Below are positions 14,401 through 26,900 of a stretch of DNA of 64,000 bases, piece by piece. The translations under genes were made by a program, and so were the position numbers. Location: NCBI GenBank assembly GCA_013398275.1, contig VZSE01002018.1, positions 186,942-250,941 on the forward strand. Reading direction: 5' to 3'. This stretch comes from Promerops cafer. Its lineage: Eukaryota > Chordata > Aves > Passeriformes > Nectariniidae. Positions within the stretch are counted from its first letter, which is position 1; every line of letters starts with the position of its first letter. The notes below the pieces were generated by a model, which saw nothing but the letters and a program-made list of their open reading frames with translations, was not told the DNA's origin and did not search any database.

Positions 14401-16557
14401 GCCTCATGTATACTGAGAGCAAGAACAGCAGAGAAACAAAGTGAGGAGACACAGCAGAACACAAGAGTGAGGAACAGCTATGTGAGAGTGACAAGGGAAT
14501 GGTAAAAGAGTAAGTGACAAAGAGGCAATGAACACCTGGGAAACAAATAGCTAAAGGAGATTATTGGAAATGGAAAAAAAAAAAGAGCCAGGAACAGAAA
14601 AAATTAATAAAGTGGACACAGTATATAAACAAACACAGATACTTCAATCATAGAAGGGACTTAAGGACAAGAAATAGTCAGTTGACTCATCAGCACTCTC
14701 ATGTAGATGGTTTGTGACCTTGTAGGCTGACCAGCAGCTACCTCATCTACCACCTCTCCTCATCCCAAGATATACAGGCTTCATAAGTGACTTTGCCCAT
14801 GGATTGTGACACTGCAATAGATTTTCGAAACCAGAGGAAAATAGCAGTCATTCCTACAGTCTTTGGAGCCAGGCAATGACCTACTGTCTGTCTTTTACAA
14901 CCAACCAGCATGCCCAGAGACCAGTGGTTGCTTTATGTCTGAAAACTCATGTGTGCAGCATTAGTTCAGAAGTGCTCTCTGCTTCTGTTCACTCACTAAA
15001 CGAGAACGAACTAACATGACTGAGTACATGGAGTGAACAGATGTAATGCTGATACTTGAGAGGAGTCTGCTCCTAAAGATAGCATTTTAAGGTGTAAATT
15101 GCTAAGATTCTCAAGTCCTGAGAGTGTCTGGCAACAACACTTGAGGCAACAACATCCAGAATTACAGTCCTTTTTTCATTTGCTACATAATCCTTATAAA
15201 TGTTCTTAATTTTGCTTGTTTTGAGAAATAATTTTTCTTCAATTGAGATTAGTGGTTCAGTGCCTTCTTAGCACTAATGCCTGGATTAGATCCAGCAAAT
15301 AGCTCCTCCAGTAACTAGCTGCTACTCTGCCTATGATCCCTAAGGACTCGAGTACATATGGTCATTCTCAAAGAATTCCTAACTTTAGAGTCATCTGTCA
15401 TGAAATGGGTCATAGCATGGCTGCTTCCTTATCATCAAGCTTATCAGGGATGGGGGTGACTTGAATTCAACAAAGAACTAATCATTTGGGGTTTACCTAT
15501 GCAGGTACTCAAGCAATCAAACAGATATAATTTGTTACACAATCCTGTCCTGTCCAGAAGCCTAGAAGAGCTCTCAGTGGCAAATATTTGGGATAAATTT
15601 ATGAATAAATTAATATAATGCAACACATTGTATTTATTTCTCTGACAAATAGCTATTTAGTAATGGACAAATATTTTGTCAAAGATTTGCCTTAGCTCAA
15701 GTTGTACAAATCATGCTCCTTGAACTCAAGAAATCTGGTACTAGTTGTGTCTTCCCACAAGCATTCAAGAAAACTCTCATTAGTCTATTTACTCTGACTA
15801 GTATAGTTCTACACTAAGAACCTAAAACTGAAAATTGTAGAGATCTGTGAGTTTGTTATAGATGCAGAAGAAATATAGCCATTTTATCCAAGTAGCATAC
15901 TCACTACTTCTGCATCTTGTGCTGGTTGATGCTGTCTTCCTTACCACTGCTTTTGTTTGGGTTTGTAGTATTTCCTTACAGTTCAGTACCTCATGCAATC
16001 ATTACTTCTTTGTTTACAGTGTAAACAAGTCATGGCAATCTTTTTATGTCCTATATTAGACTCAGTCTCGATGCTTTACTGTTGATGCTACTCACTTCTG
16101 ACACTGAGGATGCTTCTTTTTTATATTTGAATGCAGAAAGTCAGGCCAAGAGAGGTTAAACACATCCTAATCCTTCCACTGTACTGATTGGCTCCTTTGG
16201 CATTGTTAATACTTGGTATGTGATAAATAGCTTTCTTAGTAAACCACTGTTGAGTTGAGGGTGTGTGTTTGTGATGTGCCTACATGGATCACTAAGAAAT
16301 GTACATTAATTGTGTAAGTCTGGATTTGAAATAAAGATTTCAGTCATAAAGGGCTATATGGTCACACTGAAGATCATACAGTCTTCATTCCTCTGTAAGG
16401 TACCCTGTCATACACACAAGCAGTGCTCAGCAGCAGAATATTTTTGACTGAAAGCCACTTTCCAGTTCTTCAGCTCAGCCTACTGCTCCCAAAGACAACA
16501 ATACCTTCTCCTTACTAAACTAGGTGCTCTAGAAACAGAAACCAGAACGTGTGGCAA
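11481..16557. other. Intergenic, no recognisable gene
   Basis: AT-rich unique sequence. Open frames such as 13109-13504 (minus) and 13326-13709 (plus) overlap each other and show no domain or splice context. No clear repeat. Confidence 0.5.
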
Positions 16558-16637
16558 CAGTCTGCATCCAAATACCTATAAAACAAAGCAGTGCAAGACC
16601 CTACTTGGATGTGCTCAAGAGATGCCAGAGAGCAACA
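16558..16637 (+). repeat. Copy A of an 80-bp direct duplication
   Basis: It begins CAGTCTGCATCCAAATACC and matches 16994-17073 at about nine positions in ten. The start-to-start spacing is 436 bp. The flanks do not match, so this is not a simple large tandem duplication. Confidence 0.85.
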
Positions 16638-16993
16638 CATAAAAAAGTCTCCATCTTTCTTTGCAGTAACTCAAAGAAGATGAGATCTCATTTTTTCCTC
16701 AGCCCCAACAGTCTTACTTCTCTCTAAACACTGCTACCAAAATGTTGCATATTCAGGTACAAACAAGCCACTATTCATTTTCAAAGGCTAGGATTTCATT
16801 CATGCTGTTCCTTAGGCAATCTGGACTGAATGATGCTAATTCTCACTTCAGGGACCAAAGCAAGAGGCTTTTTAGGCACAGGACAAACTGCTACCTCCAC
16901 TTGTCCAGCAAAGTGTGAGGACTCATAGACATACAATGAATCTCATTTCTGCTAGTTAACTCTTTAAAGTAGCTAAAGCAGAAAGAGGCTCAG

Positions 16994-17073
16994 CAGTCTG
17001 CATCAAAATACCTATAAAACAAAGAAGTGCAAGACCCCACTGGGATGTTCCCAAAGGATGCCAGAGAGCAACA
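16994..17073 (+). repeat. Copy B of an 80-bp direct duplication
   Basis: It begins CAGTCTGCATCAAAATACC; partner of 16558-16637. Both end in GATGCCAGAGAGCAACA. It may be two copies of an unrecognised short repeat. Confidence 0.85.
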
Positions 17074-17513
17074 TGCTCCGTGTTCTCACAGCACCTGTAG
17101 ACACCACTAAGGCAGAACCCTAACCACTTCTTGTGGGAGCTGTAACAAAGGGCAGGGAACAGTTTCAGTGCCTTATCTGTGGTTGTCTTGAAAAGACAAA
17201 CCCATTCACAACCAGCAGTTGCATTTCTGTGTAGATCTGCAGACTCAGCTCTGACTCATGCCAGCATTTCTTAACCTGCCTGGTGATGTAGATTTTTGAC
17301 CCATGGGGATTAGGAACTCAAGGAAAACACGGCCATGTTATCTCTTGAAGGAAGCCACTACTGGAGCATGTGCTCGGGCAGCTCTCTCTCAGAGTCTAAT
17401 GCAAATAGGGAAGGATATTTGTAGGCAAAGAAAGCGTTCAGCCCCTTAGGCAGAGGAGGGAAGCCAGTTCTCATGTAGGAAACATTCTGTGCTGCTGCAG
17501 GTATTGTACTCAC

Positions 17514-17688
17514 CAGAGTTTCTTGGTATCGGAACGCTTTCGTTGGAGAGGCATCCCCAGTCATATCCCCAGAGACAACGTCCTGTGGAGCAGGGGTTGC
17601 TCAGGGCAGTGTCTTCCCGTCTGCCCTCCCCAGCAAAATCATGGAGTGAAACGGGCGCAAGGCTTCGGCTAAAATCCCTCAGAGCACC
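17514..17688 (-). other. Orphan exon-like segment (unidentified)
   Basis: The minus strand shows a very good acceptor (cttctctctcag|GGTG) and donor (CTCTG|GTGAGTAC) 175 nt apart. One frame is fully open from end to end (58 codons plus one base), reading GALRDFSRSLAP and later GRCLWGYDWGCLSNES. The segment has many CpG pairs in CpG-poor surroundings, as conserved coding DNA does. I do not recognise the peptide. The plus strand also has an open frame here, and no partner exons are evident, so it may be non-coding. Confidence 0.3.
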
Positions 17689-18262
17689 CTGAGAGAGAAG
17701 GTTACTGGTGAGGGAAAGACACAGAGGGAGAGTGTAACCAGAGACTCCCTGCCCCCTCCTGTTCTGTCTGCTTCCCTGCCTTAATCTCTCTCTGCTGTCC
17801 TGGCAATGGGACAGCTCAGTAAATTAACAGGAGGTAACGTTTCCTCCTCCTCTCCCAGGCAGTGTCATTCTTCACTCCGTTTGGAAAGGGTGGGGAACCA
17901 TAGAAAGAATGGGCACCGTTGGCAGAGAGAGACTAAGGGAAAAAAGCATGGAAATGACAAATTACCAAAATTAGAGACAAGAGAACCATCTTGCAACTTC
18001 GGAGAGGATTATTTCCACAACCTGTTTCAGGGACAATTTTGGGAAGTGTCAGCATCTGAGAGGGGAAGTTCTCTAGTAGGCCTTGGAAGACTATTCCTCA
18101 TATGAATTACTGTTATGCTGTCCTCACATTTAACGTAATTTTTTTTGAGCATACCCATTATTGCTGGTTACCTCACCACAGATAAACAGCCTTCCTTGCA
18201 GTCTTCATACCTTCATGAGCCTTCATCCACTGGCATAACTAACACTCAGTATCTTTTATATC

Positions 18263-18510
18263 CAGAATCACGGAAGGGCTGATATTGTAAGAGAGCTCTG
18301 GAAGTCATCTGGCCCAATTTCCCTGCTCAACCAGGCCCTTCTAGAGGCCAGTTGCTCAGGACCATATTCAGATGGCTTTTGAGTATCTCCAAGCATGGAG
18401 ACTCTGCAGCCTCTGGGCATCTTCCTCCAGTTCTCAGGCACCCTCATGGTAAAAAAGTGTTTCCTGATGTTCAGATGGAGCCTCCTGGGTTTCAGTTTGT
18501 GCCTTAACCA
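18263..18510 (-). mobile_element. CR1 LINE 3' fragment
   Basis: In antisense it reads as the usual CR1 3' region: a two-word 'gaagtcatctggcccaa' stretch, later 'gatggagcctcctgggtttc', then 'cagtttgtgcc'. It ends at a CCAGAATCA tail. No coding capacity. Confidence 0.85.
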
Positions 18511-21500
18511 AATTTCTTATACATAAAACCAATTAAAGCTGCTCAACAGCATAGTCAGGAAGGGTTTGTGGGCTGTTGAGGATCCTGGAACCCTGTAGGG
18601 GAGCAAAGTAGAGAGATCCTGCCCTCTGCCCTTCTGTTTGTCCTGGGCCTTTGCCACAAGAAAAGCAAGGTGGAGCTAATAGTGTAGAAAGGACAAAATC
18701 AGGGTGCTGCTGTGGGTTACTGCCTTGAGAAACAGCACTGAGCAGCTGTGGCAACAGCTACGTCCTCGGCTGAGTCACAGCTACTGTCTGCTGTACCCTG
18801 AGGCAGCAGCGAGCACAGAAGTTTGTGGGGAATGGAGCAGATAATATAGGCCACAGTTCTTTTCACAGACAACTGCTCTTTTTCCCCCTCCCCCAATCAT
18901 CTGCTATCTGTAAAGATTTTCATTGAGGGAAAAAGAAAAATTTTGTATCAACGAAAGCAGTTACTTAGAGCAGTATCATCACTTCCTAAGCTCTTTCTCC
19001 CACTAAATAAAAATGATTTATGTAAGAGCATGTGAAAGGTGAAAGTGTCACCTTTATTAAGGTTATCCAGTCAAGGAGATTCACAACGCAGAAGATGGGA
19101 AGCCAGAAATAAAACCACCCAGAACTCAGGGAAAATGGGGAGCAGAGATCATGCAAAAGACCAAATGTCTACAGTCACTATTTGACAGGCCATTAAGAAA
19201 GTACATTCACAGCTTTGGAGAGGGCCAGCTTGGAGTTTGTAACTATTATAAAGTGGGAAACAGGAAACATAAGGATTTGAACTAGGTCTGTGGAACTATG
19301 CAGAACTTGTTAAGGAAGATGGCTGGAGAGGAATAATGAGGGGAATAGATGGAAAAGGACAGCTTTCATGAAAACCAAGGCTGGTCAGCATCTGTCCTGT
19401 CTTCATATTAAATGCTTTCTTAACTGTCTTTCCATGAAATCTCATTATCCCACATACATGAGTGCTCTAAGTTTGAGGTGCCAGCAGCTGGTGAGACTGG
19501 CATGAGTGAATTTGGCCCAGCAGCTGCAGTCAGACTGGGGTGCTGGGGACAGGAGCTGAAGCAAGTGTGGTCTCAGCAACAGCAGCAGGAGCAGCCACAG
19601 CTCTCTGGACCAACTCAATGAGTGCCTGGCGTGCTGCGGTTCAGACCTGTGTGAGGAGACTTGGTACTTGGAACTGGTCACACCAGGGGTATTGGCACCC
19701 TGGTCTTAAAAACAGGAGTGGAGGACAGTCTGCTCCAGCCTCTAGGATGGCACCTGCACATGTCCTGGGTACAGCTGCCAAGGCATGGAGCCCAGGGTTT
19801 CTGGGCTGGGCAGGAGGAATAACCAAGCCAGACTTGCAAGAGGCAGTGGCAATTTATAAAATTCCTTAAGTGTTTATTTCTGTGTGAATCCATGTAGAAA
19901 AATTTAAGCCTATGCTCAGTATGACCTTTTCCTCCCATCCTTTAAGTCACTTTACAAGTGACTGAATACCAACAGCTGTTGTGTTTTTCTTTACCACCTG
20001 TACCTAACAAATCCAACTCCCAAGTATTTTATCAATACAGTGTGAACTTTACCTTTGTCAAAGCATGATTTCTATGGCAGGCATTACTGTTGCTCCTTTT
20101 TTTTGCAGCTGCAAATACAAACTTTTAGGAGTGCCAAAGGAAAATTAAAATACTAAAGAAAAAAACAGCCTAAACCACAGCAGTTCCAGCTACTTTTCTA
20201 AGTCAGAGAAATCTGAGTGCGACTACGAGCACTTTGAAAGCTGTAGTAAATTACACAGATGTCATCTTAAGAATTTATGCATGCAGGCAAAACAGTTTGT
20301 GCAAAAATACAGTCTGAAGACCAAGTTATACATAGCAATTCCAATAAACAAGTAACAAATGCAGATGAATGGAAACAAAAGAATATCAAACTTCAACAGA
20401 AAATAATTCAGTAAGAAGTGGTAAATCAGCAACAGCAGGCCAAATTGCACTGAGTAGGACATAGCACTCATTCCTAGTGAAACAGACTCACCAAGGCTGC
20501 TGATCCTGTGACAACAGTTGATTGTAACTTCTCTGGAGATTTCAATTTCATTCCCTTCCTTTTAAAGAAACTGTTCTCTGTATGCATACGCTGATGACAT
20601 AAGCTATTACATAACACTATCTTCTTGCATTTCCTTCTCCTAACTTAATAATTTACTGTAGTGATATGGTGAAGAATTCTCATACCCTGAGGGGTTAAGA
20701 ACAAATTATACAAGACAGGTACAGTGCATGTTAGGAGTCTCAGCTTGGCATAAATTTTATGTTTTATAGGTGTTTAGCCAAACCTTTTGATGTTTTAGAA
20801 GCATATGCGCTCTTTCAATACCATTCTGTACATCCTAAATTTTAAGGGGACCAATTACTATTTTTACAAAATCAAATCCTTTGACTATCTATTAGTAATC
20901 ACAAATAGGGAAACAAAATCAGTTTGGAATTAAAATAGTATTAATTTACTGAATTGTTCTGTTAATAAATGTGATTCTCATGGAACTCAAGATTTTTAAA
21001 ATACATGGTCTACATTGGGTTCATTGTTTTCACTCCCCATCCCAAATAAAACCCTTGACCTTATTCTTCTGGTTTCCAGACAAAATGTGAACGTGTTACC
21101 ATTGCCCCGCTATCCCAACTATTAAAAGTAATTCCTTAAACTATGCTAGTAGCTCAAAACTTACCTATGAAAATGCAAACATCTTGTTTACTTCATCTTC
21201 TGGCCTACTAGGATCACTTTCTGCACAGATAGACATTGGTAATTCCAGTGCTAATATCAGTACTAGATGTCCTGTATCAGAATTTGGTATTTTTAATAAA
21301 CCGGTGTACTCTTTCACTAGAAGAGATCATGGAAGACAGGAAACAACTCTTCAAAGTGTCATGGATGAAAAAGGGTAAATGGCAACCTCTAGTGGATCTG
21401 GAGGCTGTGGATTATTTTTAGAACTTACAAGAACAGAGCTTCTACCTTCTTATTTCACACTAATTGACTTTCTCCCAGGTGCATTACTTTGATCTCAGCT

Positions 21501-22049
21501 TCCCTGCCCAGCAGAGCTCTGTGTTGTACAGCTGCTCCCAGATACAAGTCTTGGGCTTTATGCATCAAGCCTCTAAGCATACCCTGGCATTCCTTCCCAT
21601 GCAGCTCTCTGATCCCCTGGACCTTCCTCCACTTCCACACTCTGACTGATAGTACCTTCCCTTTCTTTTCAGTCTCTTCTTCCTTCTGAGACTCCTTTTT
21701 TCCAGGAGTCTTCAGTCTTCATTTTGACACCAACTATTCCTTCAAAAACACCAAGCCCAAAATTTTCCCAACGTCAGTATTTTATATACTGAAGCACAAC
21801 TTCAGCCTCCTACTTAGTGGTTCTGACTCCTATCTCTTTATTAATGTATCAGTCTTTGTTTGGCCCAGCTGTTACCAAAATTTACAAGCAGCTCAATGTT
21901 GGCTGCAGCTGTAAGTAGCAGGCTTCAGCCCCCAGGGCTCAAAACCCCCTCTGGGATGTGCCATCTCAGGAAATTACACAAAATTCTCTTTATGTAGAAC
22001 CTCCATTTCTGCAGAGGTCTAACTCTCCAAATGGAAGACACTGCACAGA
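18511..22049. other. Intergenic downstream of CASP2
   Basis: Mostly AT-rich unique sequence. A GC-richer stretch at about 19460-19830 is open on both strands, rich in CAG/CTG trinucleotides, and has no recognisable product. No exon supported. Confidence 0.45.
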
Positions 22050-22067
22050 TTAATCAAACAAAAATTC

Positions 22068-22073
22068 TTTATT
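22068..22073 (-). other. CASP2: Distal poly(A) signal of CASP2 (candidate)
   Basis: AATAAA on the minus strand, 1.77 kb after the stop codon. The downstream strand is T-rich and then has TGTGCAGTGTCTT, a plausible downstream element. Confidence 0.45.
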
Positions 22074-23694
22074 TTGACACCTCAAGGCAGTAAAATACAA
22101 GTATACAAAAAGATATACAAAAGTGGCAGTGATAATGCAACTTAATGCAATCCTACAGAAATTTAATCCATCAGAATGGACTGCTTCATCAATAAACCTA
22201 TCTGTAAAATATTGCACCATTCTGTAGAGGGAGCACTCAGGAAGAGTGTTTATACTCCAGGGAGGTACAGGAGTCCCTAAACTGGTATATTAGACTTCGG
22301 AGTAAGGCACCAATTGGCAAGTATGATTCCTGTTCTGTTCACCACATTTTGTGTAGGATAAATGCAAGATACGTGCTAATGCTGCACCTTTGTCAGCTGG
22401 AGGAAACACAGCCTTCATTTACTAGGCAGAATAATAAAAAGAGCACATGCCTAGTTTTCCAGCCTCCCTCCATATACCTTTGTGCTTCCCATTCATAATT
22501 CTATCCTGAAAAATATATTTTAAAAGCCATACTTACATTTTAAAAAAAGCCAGGAACTATGCCAACTTAATGCTACAAAATGGAGAGACTGAGACTGAAG
22601 TGAGCCGCCTGTAGTCCATATGTAATCTGGTATCTCAAGATTTAGGCTCTACCACAAAAAGAGAACAATGCCCATTTCCCATGTCACATCAAGTGGGAAT
22701 AACTGCAGTTGGACACAGCAAGACACAAATTACAGCATGAAGAGACTGTGGAAGAAATTTCCAAAAGAAGTGCTAGATTATGCCTTTAAATGATCATGGA
22801 TTAAGAAAGAAAACTCACAGAACAGGATAATAATGTAAAACTCTTCCCTCTCATTTAAAAAGGAAAAAAACTGCAGTGATAAATAATCCAAGCAACACGC
22901 TTAGACTGTAAAGAGCTGCCTTGAATATTTTTGTTAATTAAAAAGACAAAAGATCCTCTTGCACAAGGCTGTACAGTTTCAGGGCTTCAGTTGTACAGTG
23001 CAATTTATAGACTCCTGAGAAGCTGGTGGACTGAATGTCTATTGTGACACGTAAGTACTATGGCAAACAAATTCCTCAAAAGGAGTAGTCCATGCAGTTG
23101 CTCACTCATGGGATTAAGGGGAGTTAATCTAGAATTTCTAAATTCAAAACTATTTCTGGGGCATTTTATGCAGGCATATTTGTCTGGGTCTCTACATGTT
23201 TTGCTGATAATCTGGTATATATCTTGTAGTTCTCTTGATAACTTGGCTATAGAAGGAACGTAGAAAAATAGACTTTTAAGTGATCAAAATGGAAAGTGTT
23301 GAGTACGGAGAACAATAACCTTCCATTTTAGAGAGGGGGAGGATTCTCCTTCATAAGGAGCCCTTTTCTAATGTGCACAGGAATCGACTGTCCTGTATGA
23401 ATAACCATGCAGAAAGTATTTAAAATTGTTGAAGTACAAGCATAAGATAAGTAGCATCTTTTGACTGATTTTCCTTTCAGAAAGGCTTAACTTAAAAATT
23501 GTACTAGTAGTCCATTTCCATTTTCACATTCATTTTGTTTACAAATGTCCTTATGTCTCCTTCCAAAGGATGTTCCCACTTCTTTCCAGTTCCAATGCTG
23601 ATCCTCTTTCCATCACTTTCTATACATACAGAGCCAGTCGGGATATTAGAAGTTTAAACCCTGAACTGAGTCAGATTACAAGGAGAGTTGCCAG

Positions 23695-23700
23695 TTTATT
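23695..23700 (-). other. CASP2: Proximal poly(A) signal of CASP2 (candidate)
   Basis: AATAAA on the minus strand, about 140 nt after the stop codon. It could give a short-UTR transcript. The context after it is less GT-rich than at the distal signal. Confidence 0.35.
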
Positions 23701-23836
23701 TTAGAAAAGGACATAAAGAATTAGACTGGCACTCCTTGCTTGCACATCTGATGTCACAGCTCGTAAGAGTGAAAACAGATATCCACAGTCAAAGTTCAGC
23801 TTTGGCAGTATCTCTCTTCAAACAGAGCTGGCAAGG

Positions 23837-23971
23837 TTATTTTCCTGGTAGATAGCCAGGAAACAGGTAAAGGTCCCGACAGAGTGTGCTACAATATTCC
23901 GACATTTCCTTGCAGCGGTGAAATTCGGTGCCTGGGGCATAACCTTCACGTTGCTTGATTTGCCTATTCAC
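23837..23971 (-). CDS. CASP2: CASP2 coding exon 10 (C-terminus and stop)
   Basis: This exon has 44 codons plus TAA. It reads EGYAPGTEFHRCKEMSEYC, then YLFPGYLPGK. The end differs from human only in the last few residues. The acceptor is cacatttag|GTG. Confidence 0.97.
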   Translation of the reverse strand: MNRQIKQREGYAPGTEFHRCKEMSEYCSTLCRDLYLFPGYLPGK

Positions 23972-26900
23972 CTAAATGTGAGATTAAAAAAAAAAGAAAG
24001 AAACTGGAAAGATTAAAAAGACAGAAGGAAGAAAAGTGTCATTTCTTTCTGTACTCACAGATAATTCTGTTTAATGCATTAAGTAGTCCCCTACTTATAA
24101 GAAGGATAAAAAAGTAGGCTCCACAGCAGCTCAAGTTGCTGTGGTCACACTGCTTTTTTCACTCCTTCTTCCTCTACTTTCTCCATCTTTATCTTATATG
24201 AATACTGGTGCTTTTGCAGCTGTGTTGTGTGCATGTTCAGGGAATGAATTCACCTGAAAAAAAAGCTATTTCTATAGAAGAAAAGTAATTCTTGGCAAGC
24301 AATATGAACTCTACTCGCAAGTTCACCATGCAACCACACAAATTAAACAGAAGGAGTCAAAGAAACAGCATCTTTACTTGGTTAAACTGCTATGGAACTG
24401 TATATAAGTGAGTAAATAAGAACAAGGAAAGAATTATAATTTTGCTACAAACAAGGCAAGAATAAGTGCTTTAATAGTACTAGATTCTAGCAATCCTAGA
24501 GATCCTAGCAATTTGAAGCAATGGAAGGCCCTTCAAAAACCAGGTAGGAGTGGGAGAGTAAATGCCCTTGTGCTTTACCTTCACCAGCATGTCAGCCACG
24601 TGCGTGTGTCGGGAGTCCTCTGCAAACACCGAGGTGAGAGCCTCGACGTACCAGGACCCACGCTTGGTGTTCCTCATGGCCGCAGTGCCTGGCGGGAGAG
24701 TGCCTGCCATGAGGGCTTTTGGGGGACACAGACACATGAAACCTCCTTATGGCCAAACAATTAGGGGCCAGTACCTTTCAGACAAGCGTATCCACAGATC
24801 ATATCCGAGCGTGTCGGCAGCCGCAGCTTCAGACTTTCTTCCTTGTTCGCATCACTTTCCTCGCAGCCCGGAGAATCTGACCATCCTTTGCCATCTCTTT
24901 GATCCACTCCCCGGTCCAACTCATCTGTAGTGCCAATAAACAAGGAGAGGGAGAAAGGGAGAAGAAATTATCCTGAATTACTGGATGTAGCTTTCCTCTA
25001 CTTAGTTTTGTGGTCAGTAGCGCCACAACTACTGTCAAGCAGAAAGCTTTTGCATTAACTTTAGGCTTTCTCAGCTGTTCTAAACTCATCTGAAAGTTCT
25101 TCTGCACAAACTAATGCAGGTACCAACAACTGCAGCACCTGCTCAACCTAACCTGACTTGACCTGCACGCTGATTTCTGCTCCCAGTTCATCCTGTGCAA
25201 ACCATGGGATAACCATGAAAGCAGGGAAGTTTCTGGTAGTTCTCCACCATTCATGAAGAATTTGATGCCCAGCCACGAAGATTTTATTTTCCATTCATAC
25301 CTACCTCAGAAATATCCAAAAATGTCTAGTGCACTTTACAATGTTAACTATCTATTTACTGCAAACCTCAAAAAAGAGGTGTAATTTTGGTTGCTAAGAT
25401 CTACGCCCAGGACATGTAGAAAACCTGGCCCAAGTATCTCACCTAGTTCTAAAACCTGATTACAATTCTGCTTCTTTCAATTAAAAGCATAAATTGTGCA
25501 GCAGAAAAATGCAAAATAATCTGACTCCAAACATGAGACAGAACTCTAGTCCATGGAGATTAGTTTAAAACCTGGAGAGCATTTAATGCCCTTTCCAGGA
25601 TTCATTAGTATGTATTATGCAAGTGTAGATATTCTCAATTGGTTTTCTAAGTGATGTAGAGTTTCCACTATAATCTCAACTAATTGCTTAGTGGTGGGAA
25701 CTTTGATAGTCCAGCTGCGTTGCAAGAAAATTAAAATTACATTTTACAGATTTTCCATATAATTTTGCCTTTTTGTTTTCTTCTGTTCTAAGAGGAGAAT
25801 CTATTATTCTTACTTCCTAACAGCAGAATCAGAGTCTAGTGTTACAAGGCTTATGTGTCCACTTCAGAGGCCTTCCTCCTAAGACATTTCTCAATTTTTA
25901 TTGCTAGCTCATGCCTAAATAATACATTTGGATTTCTAACTCTTTAACAAGCAGTGGCACAGGTGGCATCTCATAATTATGCTCAGAAAGTGGTCAGTTC
26001 ATAAGTCGGCAATATTGTTCTTTTCCTCTAAAAAGAAAACAGCAGTGGGAGGGGTGTGATTGTCTGAAACAGCCTAGAATTAAACTCTCCATAGCTCACA
26101 ATTTCATAATGGCTTCCATTAAGTTCCTTTCTCATCTCTTTAGGGTAGCAGTGCAATTTTTTTTCATTTTTAACCACACTTCTCCAAGTCCTTCCAGTTC
26201 TCTGTCTTTTTAAAAATTTAGTGTACTGTTCACTGTGCATTTTATTTCACAAGACTGAAGTAATTTTACTGTCAAACTCTATTATTCACACTGTCATCAC
26301 CCTATTATGTATAAATCAAGACCTTTTTTGATTAAAGCTTCAGAATTACACTTCAGAATTACACATCTTCCTCATGCATGTCTTCAAACACCACTCCAAT
26401 CAACTTAACTAAAATGTGTAAAGCACTAACCCTTTGCATACGTAACTTCTAATTTACAGAACCACTGCCAGAGATTCATCTAGTCTGTTTACATTGTATT
26501 GAAGCTCCCAGATAGCTGCTCTGCCAATTAATTTAAATAACTGCTAACTACCCAGCTGTCAGCATAATTCTTCACTCTTTTGAATCTACTACATTAAACA
26601 CAGATATTAAGCAACTTCAAAGTTTCATTTTATGCCACACTGAAACTCTTGCCATTGTTTTCTGTTGCCACTGTATTTTGATCCATGACTGTAGGTGGAC
26701 TACTTAACTTCTTTACTAGACTCCTGCCAAAAGGTCTTTGGGAATTAGGACTGCACCAACATTTCTTTATCTACATTTTAAAAATGTGTCATTAATAGAA
26801 GATAGAGCAGGCCTACAATGTAAGGTTAGAGAAGAAGAATAACTTATGTATTTCTCATCTTGTTTCAACTAGCTCCAGCTAACTTGCATGGCACAAATAG

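Larger units (their letters stand above)
22050..23836 (-). other. CASP2: CASP2 3' UTR (inferred)
   Basis: This is the stretch after the CASP2 stop, with no coding signal. Two AATAAA hexamers on the minus strand (at 23695-23700 and 22068-22073) would give a UTR of about 0.15 kb or about 1.8 kb. The distal one is followed by a GT-rich stretch, typical of a used poly(A) site. The extent is inferred. Confidence 0.5.

Noticed and set aside
19540..19869. 109-codon plus frame
   Set aside because: CAG/CTG-rich, open on both strands, no domain or splice signals.
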